In this document: positions 45,153 through 53,607 of the stretch, one piece after another
Position numbering within the stretch: position 1 is the stretch's first letter
Layout of the letters: each line of letters opens with the position of its first letter
Source of the DNA: Aureimonas sp. ME7
GTDB lineage: Bacteria > Pseudomonadota > Alphaproteobacteria > Rhizobiales > Rhizobiaceae
DNA length: 64,000 bases
NCBI RefSeq assembly: GCF_903970965.1
Contig: NZ_CAJCKW010000001.1
Coordinates: forward strand, 620,001 to 684,000
Direction of reading: 5' to 3'
Program-made: the position numbers and the translations under genes
The notes under the pieces: model-generated
The model's input: the letters and a program-made list of their open reading frames with translations, nothing else
What the model was told of the DNA's origin: nothing
Database searches by the model: none

Positions 45153-46517
45153 ATGCGTTCGCTACGGTTGCGCCTCGTGCTGGGCGCGGGCGTATGGATC
45201 GCGGTTGCGGTGGTGCTGGCCGGGGCGGCGATCGGCTACCTGTTCGTCGGAAGCGTCGAGCGGGGAGCGCGGGCCGACTTGTCCGCCACGATGGCCCGTC
45301 TCGTCGCCCTCGTAGATGCGGGCGCCGCAGGCGACTCGCCGGCATTGACCGGCGCCTTGCCCGACGCGCGCTATGACACGCCGCTCGCCGGCGTCTACTG
45401 GCAAGTGACAGACCTCGACAGAGGCGGAATCGCCCGGTCTCGCTCGCTCTGGGACCACGTGCTCACGATCGACGCCGTCCGAGGCGACAGGTTCGTCACC
45501 ACCGAGGGTCCCGCGGACCAGTCCCTGTTGGCCGCGGCGCGCACGATTCGGTTTCCCTCGGACGAGGGCACCAGACGTTATCAGGTCGTCGTCGCACAGG
45601 ATCGCTCGATCCTCGATGAGACCATCGAGCGGTTCGGGCGCGAACTGGCGGTCGCTTTGCTCATTCTCGGATTGATGCTCGTCCTTGCCGCCATCTTGCA
45701 GGTGCAGCTTGGGCTAAGCCCGCTCGGAAAGCTTCGCGCCGACGTCGAAATGGTCCGGAAGGGGACAACCACCTCCGTCAACTCCAAGTACCCGACGGAG
45801 GTGCTGCCCTTGGTCACCGAGGTGAACGAACTCCTGGCGGCGCAACGCAAGGCAATGGAGTTCGCGCGCTCGCGGGCCGCCGACCTAGCGCACGGATTGA
45901 AGACGCCGCTCGCCGTCCTGGGGACCTTGGAACAGGAGCTTCAGCGCCGGGGCGACATAGGCAACGCCGGACTCATCGCCGAACTCACGGCAGAGATGCA
46001 TGACAGGATCGACTACCAGATGCGCTTGGTGGGCCTGAACCAAAGAGCACGCCTCCACAGCCTCAGCGCGTCGCCTGCCCGTGCTGTCGAGCGGACCGCG
46101 TCCGTCCTTCGGAAGACACGGATGGGCGAGCGACTGGGTTGGACGATCGACGTCGACCCTGAGATTCAGTTCGACATCGAGGAGAACGATCTCGTCGAAC
46201 TTGTCGGCGTCGTCCTCGAGAACGCGGCCAAGTGGGCCGACGCGGCGATTCGTGTCAGGGTCGCCGGGAGCGGCGCGAAAGCCGAGTTGCGCATCGAGGA
46301 CGACGGACCAGGCATCTCTCCGAGCGAATTGAACGGCATCGGAGTGCGCGGCCGTCGTCTCGATGAGACCATGCCCGGAACCGGGCTGGGGCTGGCGATC
46401 GCCGGCGAGATCGTCGCATTGAACGGCGGGACGCTCACCTTCGAAAGGTCGACGCTCGGAGGGCTCTGCGTGCGGATCGAGCTGCCGCTCGCGCCGTCGT
46501 CTCACCCTTCATCCTGA
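45153..46517 (+). CDS. Sensor histidine kinase (PhoQ-like)
   Basis: Membrane sensor kinase of 454 residues. There are two membrane segments, about 11-33 (VLGAGVWIAVAVVLAGAAIG) and 160-185 (ELAVALLILGLMLVLAAIL), around a periplasmic sensor of about 125 residues. The HAMP-like linker precedes the H-box DLAHGLKTPLAVL with His247. The ATPase has the N-box LENAAKWAD, DDGPGIS and GTGLGLAI. The ATG at 45153 starts two bases after the regulator's stop. The signal is unknown; PhoQ-like pairs often sense cations or envelope stress. Confidence 0.93.
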   Translation: MRSLRLRLVLGAGVWIAVAVVLAGAAIGYLFVGSVERGARADLSATMARLVALVDAGAAGDSPALTGALPDARYDTPLAGVYWQVTDLDRGGIARSRSLWDHVLTIDAVRGDRFVTTEGPADQSLLAAARTIRFPSDEGTRRYQVVVAQDRSILDETIERFGRELAVALLILGLMLVLAAILQVQLGLSPLGKLRADVEMVRKGTTTSVNSKYPTEVLPLVTEVNELLAAQRKAMEFARSRAADLAHGLKTPLAVLGTLEQELQRRGDIGNAGLIAELTAEMHDRIDYQMRLVGLNQRARLHSLSASPARAVERTASVLRKTRMGERLGWTIDVDPEIQFDIEENDLVELVGVVLENAAKWADAAIRVRVAGSGAKAELRIEDDGPGISPSELNGIGVRGRRLDETMPGTGLGLAIAGEIVALNGGTLTFERSTLGGLCVRIELPLAPSSHPSS

Positions 46518-46643
46518 AAACCGCGACGGCTGGCCGGACCTGAGTGGTCGGCGCCGGCGCGATGGCGATCGCAGTACGCGATCTCCGAGAACGCAAGCGA
46601 AAAGTTTTCCGATCCCGGCCGAGCGATCACGGCTGTGACCGTC

Positions 46644-47549
46644 CTAACCCGAGAGCTGTGCCTCCTCGAACCAGTAGAGACGCATGGGGTTGGCGACGAG
46701 CAATCTTTCCCGCGCCTCCTCGCTCGGCGCGATCCGGGGAATCATGTCCACCAACCCACCGTCGTCGGGCATGTGCGTCGTCATGTTGGGATGCGGCCAG
46801 TCGGTGCCCCAAAGCACCCGGTCGGGGAACCGCTCCACGAGATGGCGGGCAAACGGCACGACGTCGTCGTAGGAAGGCGGTCCGCTGCGGGACAGACGCT
46901 CCGGGCAGGTGACCTTGGACCAGACGTTCGGGCGTTCCATCAGCTCGACGAAGTGGCTGAACTCGGGACCGTCGACAGGTTTCGACACGTCGGGACGACC
47001 CATGTGGTCAACCACGACCATGGTCGGCAGGCTCGTGAAGAAGTCCCAGCGCTCTTCAAGGTCGGCCGCCTCGAAGTAGACCACGACATGCCAGCCGAGC
47101 GGCGCGATGCGCTCGATGATGCGGTGGTACGTGCTGTCCGGCTTCGGATCGACGAGGCGGCGGACGAAGTTGAAGCGCACTCCGCGCACGCCCGCGGCAT
47201 CCAGCATGGCCAGGGTCTCGTCGGAGACGTCCGGGCGTACCGTGGCGACACCGCGGGCGCGTCCGCCCGAAGCCGTCAAGGCGTCGACCAATGCCCGGTT
47301 GTCGGCACCGTGACAGGTCGCCTGGACTATGACGTTGCGCGAGAAACCCAAGTGGTCACGTAGGGCGAACAGCTCCTCCTTACCCGCGTCGCAAGGTGTG
47401 TACTTCCGCTCCGGTGCATATGGGAAACGGTTGCCCGGACCGAAAACGTGACAGTGGGCATCCACCGCGCCGGGCGGCGGGACGAAGCGGGGCTTCGAGG
47501 GTGCCGGATCGTAGCTCAACCAGTTCGCGTCCATCTTGAAGTCGCTCAT
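46644..47549 (-). CDS. ligI: 2-pyrone-4,6-dicarboxylate lactonase LigI-like
   Basis: Amidohydrolase of 301 residues matching LigI, which opens 2-pyrone-4,6-dicarboxylate to 4-oxalomesaconate. Motifs are GAVDAHCHVFGPG, VVVDHMGRPDVSKP, VKVTCPERLSR-like SKVTCPERLSRSGPPSY, and WGTDWPHPNM. The upstream gene (overlap 4 bases) encodes LigJ, the hydratase for its product, which supports the assignment. It is likely part of the wider aromatic cleavage regulon in this region. Confidence 0.9.
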   Translation of the reverse strand: MSDFKMDANWLSYDPAPSKPRFVPPPGAVDAHCHVFGPGNRFPYAPERKYTPCDAGKEELFALRDHLGFSRNVIVQATCHGADNRALVDALTASGGRARGVATVRPDVSDETLAMLDAAGVRGVRFNFVRRLVDPKPDSTYHRIIERIAPLGWHVVVYFEAADLEERWDFFTSLPTMVVVDHMGRPDVSKPVDGPEFSHFVELMERPNVWSKVTCPERLSRSGPPSYDDVVPFARHLVERFPDRVLWGTDWPHPNMTTHMPDDGGLVDMIPRIAPSEEARERLLVANPMRLYWFEEAQLSG

Positions 47550-48568
47550 AGGCCCCGTGCCCTCAGTTGCGCGTCGAGTCGCGGATAGACACGTCGCGCA
47601 TTGCCCTCGAACACTCGGTGCTTGTCCTCCTCGGGGATGGGGAGGGCGTCGATGTAGCGCTTGGTGTCGTCGAAATGGTGCCCCGTCTCCGGATCGATGC
47701 CGCGCACGGCGCCGACCATCTCAGAGCCGAACAGGATGTTGCCGACGTCGATCACCTCGAACAGGAGGTCGATGCCCGGCTGGTGGTAGACGCAGGTGTC
47801 GAAGTAGACGTTGCGCATCACGTGTTCGGCGAGGGGGGGCCGCTTCAGCATGTCTGCGAGGCCCCGATAGCGTCCCCAATGGTAGGGAACCGCCCCTCCG
47901 CCATGCGGAATGACGAGGCGCAGCGTCGGGAAGTCCTTGAACAGGTCTCCTTCGATGAACTGCATGAATGCGATCGTGTCGGCTGCGAGGTAGTAGGCGC
48001 CGGTCGCGTGCATGGCCGGGTTGCACGAGCCCGAGACGTGGATCATGGCTGGCACGTCCAGCTCGACCATCTTTTCGAAGAACGGGTACCACGCCCGGTC
48101 CGTGAGCGGCGGTGCGTCGAAGCGGCCGCCGCTCGGGTCTGGGTTGAGGTTGCAGCCGACGAAGCCGAGCTCATTCACGCAGCGCTCCAACTCGTCAATG
48201 GAATGCGCGATCGACACGCCCGGAGACTGGGGAAGCTGACAGACGCCGATGAAGGTCTCGGGATAGAGGTCGACCACGCGCTTGATGAGGTCGTTGCAGC
48301 GCCGCGTCCAGGCTTGGCTCACCGCTTCGCTGCCGACGTGGGGCGCCATGGCCGAGGCTCGTGGCGAGAAGATCGTCATGTCGGCGCCACGCTCGCGCAG
48401 GAGCCGAAGCTGGTTGGTCTCGATCGAATCGCGGATTTCGTCGTCCGAGATCTCCGGATAGTCCGGATCGACATCTCCGGCCGCCCTGAAGGCCGCCTCC
48501 TGTCGGTTGCGCCATTCGGTGTGTGACGCCGGAGCGGTCGTGTAGTGGCCGTGGCAATCGATGATCAT
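47546..48568 (-). CDS. ligJ: 4-oxalomesaconate hydratase LigJ-like (amidohydrolase fold)
   Basis: Amidohydrolase-family protein of 340 residues matching LigJ, which hydrates 4-oxalomesaconate to 4-carboxy-4-hydroxy-2-oxoadipate. It starts MIIDCHGHYTTAP with metal ligands. Further motifs are NPDPSGGRFDAPPLTDRAW, MIHVSGSCNPAMHATGAYY, RLVIPHGGGAVPYHWGRYRG and LFGSEMVGAVRGIDP. The ATG at 48568 is fixed by homology. It overlaps ligI by 4 bases and lies 146 bases downstream of a LysR gene in the same direction. Confidence 0.9.
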   Translation of the reverse strand: MIIDCHGHYTTAPASHTEWRNRQEAAFRAAGDVDPDYPEISDDEIRDSIETNQLRLLRERGADMTIFSPRASAMAPHVGSEAVSQAWTRRCNDLIKRVVDLYPETFIGVCQLPQSPGVSIAHSIDELERCVNELGFVGCNLNPDPSGGRFDAPPLTDRAWYPFFEKMVELDVPAMIHVSGSCNPAMHATGAYYLAADTIAFMQFIEGDLFKDFPTLRLVIPHGGGAVPYHWGRYRGLADMLKRPPLAEHVMRNVYFDTCVYHQPGIDLLFEVIDVGNILFGSEMVGAVRGIDPETGHHFDDTKRYIDALPIPEEDKHRVFEGNARRVYPRLDAQLRARGL

Positions 48569-48714
48569 GGAAGTTCGTCCTGCGGCTGCGGGGCGGTCCG
48601 AACGTGACGGGCAGCTCCTCCGGCGAAGACCGCGGGCTAGCGTCCGTTTCGTCCACCTGCCTCTTGTAAGGTTACCCTCACGTTCCGCGAGCATCGAAAG
48701 CGGTTGCCCGCCAT

Positions 48715-49926
48715 TCAAATTCCGGATGTGTCGGGCTGCGCGGCCGCCGTGAGCGCGTCGATCAGGGCGCTCTGGATCGCGGTCGGGCGCCAGTCCGCGC
48801 GGAGCGCGATCCCGATCCGGCGCCGCGAGCCAGGAACTGGGCCGGCGACGGCGGCGAGGAGCCCAGCATCCCGCTCGACCCGGAACTGGTCGGAGGAGAG
48901 AAGGGCGAGCCATTCTCCCCGAAGCATCAGCCCGCGGGCCGTGAGCACGGAGCCGCATTCGATGCGTCGTGCCGGACGCCGCGCCGCGAACATCGTTTCC
49001 CAGACCGCGCGCATCGGCGCGCCGGACGCTCCGACGATCCAAGGGAAGGACGCGAGTGCCTCGAGGGTCGGCACTTCGTCGCCTGCGAGCGGGTGATCGG
49101 CACGGCCGACCACGAAGAGGTCGTCGTCCAGGAGCGGGCGCTGCACGACGTCTGAGCTCGGTGCCGGATCGCGGAGCGCGCCGACCAGGATGTCGATCTC
49201 GCCGCCGCGCAACGCCATCAGCAGTTCGGTGTAGGAACCCTCGACGATCGTCACCTCAGCCTGTTCGTAAGCTGACATGAGGAGCGCCAGGGCTTCCGGC
49301 AGGAGCCGCGCCCGGGGAAGGGGAAGCGTACCTACAACGACGCGCCCGGTTCCCGCCCGAACCAGTGCGGCCAGTTCGTCGAGCCCCGCCTGCAGCTCGG
49401 CGACCATCAGGCGGATCGAGCGGACGAAGCGAACGGCGGCAGCGGTCGCCCGGACGGTGCGTCCTACCCGCACGAGAAGGTTCTGCCCCAGGATCAGCTC
49501 CAGCTCCTTGACGGCCCGGTGCACGGATGGCTGGGCCAGCCGCAATTCGCGCGCGGCCATGACGTAACTGCCGGAGCGCTCGACGCTCGACAGCGCCCGT
49601 AATTGCCCCATCGTCACGCGCCGCTCGATGTATGCGATCTGCGGAAGCCTTGCCGCCCGTCGGATCCGGCGCCCGCCTGCCACAAGGTGGTCGAGCGCCC
49701 GCGCCGCGCGAGCGATGAAGGTCGCTCCGGCGGGGGTCGGCACGGTTCCGCCGGGAAGACGGTCGAACAGACGCTGGTCTAGGAGGATCTCCAGCTTAGT
49801 GAGTGCCTGGGTGAGCGCGGGTTGGGAAAGGTTCACCGCGCCCGACGCCGCGCTTACGCTGCCCTCCCGCGCTACCGCGAGCACGGCGTCGATATGGCGA
49901 AGATTGAGGTCGAAGGGCCCGAGCAT
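48715..49926 (-). CDS. LysR-family regulator with duplicated N-terminal HTH
   Basis: Regulator of 403 residues, about 100 longer than ordinary LysR proteins because there are two HTH domains. The first is about residues 8-66 (HIDAVLAVAREGSVSAASGA, SQPALTQALTKLEILLDQRL); the second is about 105-165 (LRALSSVERSGSYVMAAREL, AQPSVHRAVKELELILGQNL). An ordinary effector domain follows. The regulator at 56224 has the same architecture. It lies in front of ligJ/ligI in one direction, and the conserved ATAGC-N5-CTTATGG site is just upstream of its start. Confidence 0.93.
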   Translation of the reverse strand: MLGPFDLNLRHIDAVLAVAREGSVSAASGAVNLSQPALTQALTKLEILLDQRLFDRLPGGTVPTPAGATFIARAARALDHLVAGGRRIRRAARLPQIAYIERRVTMGQLRALSSVERSGSYVMAARELRLAQPSVHRAVKELELILGQNLLVRVGRTVRATAAAVRFVRSIRLMVAELQAGLDELAALVRAGTGRVVVGTLPLPRARLLPEALALLMSAYEQAEVTIVEGSYTELLMALRGGEIDILVGALRDPAPSSDVVQRPLLDDDLFVVGRADHPLAGDEVPTLEALASFPWIVGASGAPMRAVWETMFAARRPARRIECGSVLTARGLMLRGEWLALLSSDQFRVERDAGLLAAVAGPVPGSRRRIGIALRADWRPTAIQSALIDALTAAAQPDTSGI

Positions 49927-49935
49927 GATCCATCT

Positions 49936-49952
49936 ATAGCGAAGGCTTATGG
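49936..49952. promoter_or_regulatory. Shared operator motif ATAGC-N5-CTTATGG, site 1
   Basis: TATAGCGAAGGCTTATGG lies ten bases upstream of the LysR start and in the divergent region before the TctC-type gene at 50133. The same ATAGC-N5-CTTAT core occurs at 58402 and 61144. The motif contains the LysR T-N11-A pattern and is roughly palindromic. Confidence 0.65.
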
Positions 49953-50132
49953 CACGCACGCTCTTTCGTCTGGTGCATTCGAGTTGGCTGGGGCACCTCT
50001 GGGCGAAAGGATCCCGCGCCGTTCCGAAACGGATGGGACGCACGCTTCCCCGGCAGGGAGAACTCGGCTGCGCCCGGAAACTTGCCGGGTGCCGCGCTGG
50101 GCGGAGATCCGACGGTTCAGGGAGGCAAGGCT

Positions 50133-51140
50133 ATGTGCAAGATCTTCGGGATGACCCGGCGTGGGATGATTCGGCTGATGGGCGGAGCGGCGCTCGGCGC
50201 TCTCGCCCCGCTGCTTCAACCGGATGCCGCGATTGCGCAGGACGCCTATCCCAATGCGCCGGTAACGATCGTGCTGCCCTTCGGGCCGGGCGGCATCGCG
50301 GACATTACCGCGCGCATCGTCGCCGAGGGGCTGACCCGCAAGCTCGGCCAGCAGTTCTTGGTCCAGAACCAGCCCGGCGCCGGTGGCTCCACCGCGGCGC
50401 GCATCGTCCTGTCGGCGCCTGCCGACGGCTACACGCTGGCCTTCTTCACGAACGGCACCTCCATCTCGGTTCCGCTTTTCGCGCAACTGCCCTTCGACCC
50501 GGTCCAGGAGTTCGTCCCCGTCTCAAGTCTCGCCTACTTCGACTTCGTCTTCGCGACCCGGAAGGGCGGTCTCTACGACTCCATGGAAGCGTTGCTGGCA
50601 GCCTCACGTGCGGAACCGGGCGTCCTGAACGTCGGCACGGTGAACGTCGGCTCCAGCCAGAACCTCGCGGCCGAGCTGTTCCGCACGACGTCGGGCATCG
50701 AGTTCACCGTGGTGCCCTACCGCGCGACGCCGGATCTCCTGGTCGGCCTCCTGGGGGAGGAGGTGGATCTCATCATCGACAGCGAGGCGGCCCTGAAGTC
50801 GGCGCTCGACGACGGACAGGCGCTGGCGGTGGCCTCATCGGGCCCCAAGCGCTCGACCGTCTTGCCAGACGTTCCTACTGCCGCCGAAGCCGGGGTCGCC
50901 GGCTTCGACGTCACTTCATGGAACGCCATCTTCGCGCCGGCCGGAACGCCGGAACCCGTGGTCACCCAGCTCAACACCGCCGTGAACGAGATCCTGGCGG
51001 ATCCGGCGACCATCCAGCGCTTCCGTGAACTGGGCGTCGAGGCGCGAGGATCCACGCCGCAGGCCATTGGAGAGCGGATGCAGGCGGACATCGTCAAATG
51101 GGGGGCGGTGATCGAGAAGGCCGGGATCCCCAAGATGTAG
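50133..51140 (+). CDS. TctC/Bug-family periplasmic substrate-binding protein
   Basis: Binding protein of 335 residues. A signal sequence of twin-arginine-like character (MTRRGMIRLMGGAALGALA) ends near residue 35 (AAIAQ). Motifs are APVTIVLPFGPGGIADITAR, NQPGAGGSTA, ADGYTLAFF and VLPDVPTAAEAGV. The ATG at 50133 has GGGAGG upstream. It is divergent from the tandem-HTH LysR and shares the motif at 49936. It is followed 63 bases later by the ModA-like gene. The ligand is probably an aromatic or ring-cleavage acid, by context. Confidence 0.93.
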   Translation: MCKIFGMTRRGMIRLMGGAALGALAPLLQPDAAIAQDAYPNAPVTIVLPFGPGGIADITARIVAEGLTRKLGQQFLVQNQPGAGGSTAARIVLSAPADGYTLAFFTNGTSISVPLFAQLPFDPVQEFVPVSSLAYFDFVFATRKGGLYDSMEALLAASRAEPGVLNVGTVNVGSSQNLAAELFRTTSGIEFTVVPYRATPDLLVGLLGEEVDLIIDSEAALKSALDDGQALAVASSGPKRSTVLPDVPTAAEAGVAGFDVTSWNAIFAPAGTPEPVVTQLNTAVNEILADPATIQRFRELGVEARGSTPQAIGERMQADIVKWGAVIEKAGIPKM

Positions 51141-51203
51141 GACGACAACGGGCGGCATGTCCGCCGTCGTCGCAACCCCGGAAACGACCGGAAGGAAGAC
51201 GCC

Positions 51204-51893
51204 ATGAAAACGAAGATCGTTCTGGTGTCGTCCATGGCGATGCGGCAGATCCTCGGTGAACTTGCGGAGCGCTACGAGGCGGAAACGGGCTGCCTCGTCG
51301 ATCTCAGGCCCATGGGGGGCGTGGACGCCGCGAACCGCGTTCGGGAAGGCGATGCGGCCGACGCGGTCGTGCTCGCCCGCGATGCCATGGCCGACCTGGA
51401 ACGGGCCGGTCACGTCCGCGCCGGAAGCACGGTGAGCCTCGCGCGCTCCGGCATGGCCGTGGCGGTGCCCACCGGCGCCCCGCATCCTGACCTTTCCGAC
51501 GAGGCGGGATTTCGGACGAGCGTCTTCGGCACCAGCCGCATCGCCTATTCGACGGGGCCGAGCGGCAACCACTTCCTCCGTCTGTGCGAGCGTTGGGGTC
51601 TGCTGCCGGACGGGGCCGAACGCCTCGTGAAGGCGCCACCCGGCGTACCCGTCGGGGATCTCCTCGCAAGGGGCGAGGCCGCGCTCGGCGTCCAGCAACT
51701 CAGCGAACTGCTCAATGTGCCCGGTATCGAGATCGTCGGCCCTCTGCCGCCCGAGATCCAGTCGATCACGGTTTTCTCGGCAGGCGTCGCCGCCAGCTCG
51801 CGGAGACCGGAGGAGGCGGGCCGTCTGATCGCCTTCTTGGCAGACGGAGAAGCCGCGCAGGTCAAGCGCCGGCATGGCATGGAGGCGGCTTGA
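51204..51893 (+). CDS. ModA-like substrate-binding-fold protein without signal peptide
   Basis: Protein of 229 residues with the type II periplasmic binding fold of the molybdate-binding (ModA) family: KIVLVSSMAMRQILGELAERY, DAVVLARDAMADLERAG, RIAYSTGPSGNHFLRLCERW and ITVFSAGVAASSRRPEEAG. It has no signal peptide, so it should stay in the cytoplasm, and no ModB/ModC is near. The GGAAGGA-type ribosome site and short gap suggest co-transcription with the TctC gene. It may be a cytoplasmic enzyme, perhaps an isomerase, or a sensor in the aromatic pathway rather than a transporter part. Confidence 0.82.
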   Translation: MKTKIVLVSSMAMRQILGELAERYEAETGCLVDLRPMGGVDAANRVREGDAADAVVLARDAMADLERAGHVRAGSTVSLARSGMAVAVPTGAPHPDLSDEAGFRTSVFGTSRIAYSTGPSGNHFLRLCERWGLLPDGAERLVKAPPGVPVGDLLARGEAALGVQQLSELLNVPGIEIVGPLPPEIQSITVFSAGVAASSRRPEEAGRLIAFLADGEAAQVKRRHGMEAA

Positions 51894-51958
51894 GCTGATC
51901 GCTCGTCCAACCGTGGACGCATAGCCTAAGGTGCCGGCGGCAACTCCGCTTCGCGAGC

Positions 51959-52852
51959 CTAGCCGGCAGCGAAGTGGCCGACCACGAAGCGACGCAGTTG
52001 CACGGCCGCAGGCGAGAGGGGCTTGCCACGTCGGGATACGATGCTGATCTGGCGGCGGACCTCCGGCTCGGCCAGCCGGATCAGCCGCAGGTCGTCGCCG
52101 ACCTTAGACGGGAACGACATCTGCGGGATGACCGCCGCCGCAAGCCCCTCGCGCGCCAACGCGATCGCGGTTTGCAGGTGCTGGACCTCGAACTGCCATT
52201 CGAGACCCTCCACCTTACCGTCAAGGGCGTCGTCGATGATGGCCCTGTTCCCGGTCCGGCGGCTGACCCGGATCAGGGGAAGCTTCGAGAGCTCGCTCCA
52301 GCGCACCTCGTCGCGGTTCGCCAGCGGGTGCGACGGTCCGCAAACGAGGACGAACGGATCGTCCAGCAGAACCTCCGTGTCGAAGTCCCAGCGGTCCGTG
52401 AAGGTCATCGTCAGCCCGAACTCGATGACGCCCTGCTGGAGCAGTTCGACGATCTCGGATGCCGAGAGATCGAAGATCTGCACGTGGACACGGGGTTGCT
52501 GGCGGTTGAACGCGCGCAGGATCGACGGCAGCCGACCGCTGGCGATCGTGGGCAGGCAGCCGATGGAAAGGGTCTGCCGGCGCTCGTCGCCCTCCTTCTT
52601 CAACTCCTCAAGCGACGACGACAGCCCTTCGACGGCAGCCTGGACCTTTGGGAGGAGCGTCAGCCCGGCCTCCGTGAGCGAGACGCGCCGTGTCGTTCGC
52701 GACAGCAGTTTCACGCCCAGGTCGTCCTCGACCTTGCGAACGCGATGGCTGAGCGCCGTCTGGGACAGGTTGAGGTGGAGCGCGGCGGCGCGGAAGCTGC
52801 CGTGTTCCGCGATGGCAAGGAACGCCCTCAAGCCCTGAAAGTCGATGTTCAC
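51959..52852 (-). CDS. LysR-family transcriptional regulator
   Basis: LysR regulator of 297 residues with a single N-terminal HTH (GLRAFLAIAEHGSFRAAALH, SQTALSHRVRKVEDDLGVKL) and an effector domain (FVLVCGPSHPLANRDEV). It is divergent from the tctB gene with 119 bases between starts, and is the likely regulator of the tctBAC transporter. It is of normal length, unlike the two tandem-HTH regulators around it. Confidence 0.93.
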   Translation of the reverse strand: MNIDFQGLRAFLAIAEHGSFRAAALHLNLSQTALSHRVRKVEDDLGVKLLSRTTRRVSLTEAGLTLLPKVQAAVEGLSSSLEELKKEGDERRQTLSIGCLPTIASGRLPSILRAFNRQQPRVHVQIFDLSASEIVELLQQGVIEFGLTMTFTDRWDFDTEVLLDDPFVLVCGPSHPLANRDEVRWSELSKLPLIRVSRRTGNRAIIDDALDGKVEGLEWQFEVQHLQTAIALAREGLAAAVIPQMSFPSKVGDDLRLIRLAEPEVRRQISIVSRRGKPLSPAAVQLRRFVVGHFAAG

Positions 52853-52971
52853 AGGAAGTCCGCCCTTTGGATTGATGCACCGAATCGCTCAATCCGCCGA
52901 AGGAAATCATTTGTTACAGCAGTTGTCGACTTCCATAGTCCCTGCGTCATCAACGGAGGGGAGGCTTCGTC

Positions 52972-53607
52972 TTGGCGTTTCCAGCACATGCTCTCGTACG
53001 CAAGCCACGCAACCTCGTCGGAGGCCTGCTGCTGGTCGGCCTCGCCGCGGGCGCGCTACGCCTGTCCGCCCAACTCGACCAAGGAACGCTGGGGGCGATC
53101 GGACCGGGAATGTTTCCCCGGTGGCTCGCGTTCTGCCTCGGCCTATGCGGCCTTGCGGTCGCCGCCTCGGCGCTGAAGGAGGGCGACCCGTCCGGGGCCG
53201 ACGGGCTGGAGGCGATAGGCGTGCGGGGCCCGGCATTGGTGCTGCTGGCGATCGCCTCGTTCGCCCTCACGCTGCGTCCCTTCGAACTCGGGCCGTTCTC
53301 GACCCCGGGCGGCGGCCTGCTCGTCGCGGGCCCCCTGACCGTCTTCCTCGGTGGCCTTGCGACGCCGGAGGCCCGTCCGCGTGAGTTGCTCGCGATCGGA
53401 GCGGGCCTGACGGCGTTCTCCATCGTGCTTTTCGCCGACCTCCTGAACCTCCCCATCCCGGTCTACCCGCAAGCACTGGCCGACGCCCTCTTCGCAGGCT
53501 GGTCGCACAAGACGGTCCTACGCGTCCTGGCGGCGCTGCTCGCCCTTATCGCCGCGGTGCTGGTCGTCCTCGGCGAGCGGGCGCCGACGGAGGCCGACCG
53601 TGGTTGA
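52972..53607 (+). CDS. tctB: Tripartite tricarboxylate transporter small subunit TctB-like
   Basis: Small membrane subunit of 211 residues with about four or five membrane segments (NLVGGLLLVGLAAGALRL, FPRWLAFCLGLCGLAVAASA, ALVLLAIASFALTL, VLAALLALIAAVLVVLG). The motif QGTLGAIGPGMFPRW is typical of TctB. The start is TTG at 52972 with GGGGAGG seven bases upstream. It overlaps tctA by 8 bases. With TctA and the TctC at 55189 it makes a full secondary carboxylate importer. Confidence 0.88.
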   Translation: MAFPAHALVRKPRNLVGGLLLVGLAAGALRLSAQLDQGTLGAIGPGMFPRWLAFCLGLCGLAVAASALKEGDPSGADGLEAIGVRGPALVLLAIASFALTLRPFELGPFSTPGGGLLVAGPLTVFLGGLATPEARPRELLAIGAGLTAFSIVLFADLLNLPIPVYPQALADALFAGWSHKTVLRVLAALLALIAAVLVVLGERAPTEADRG

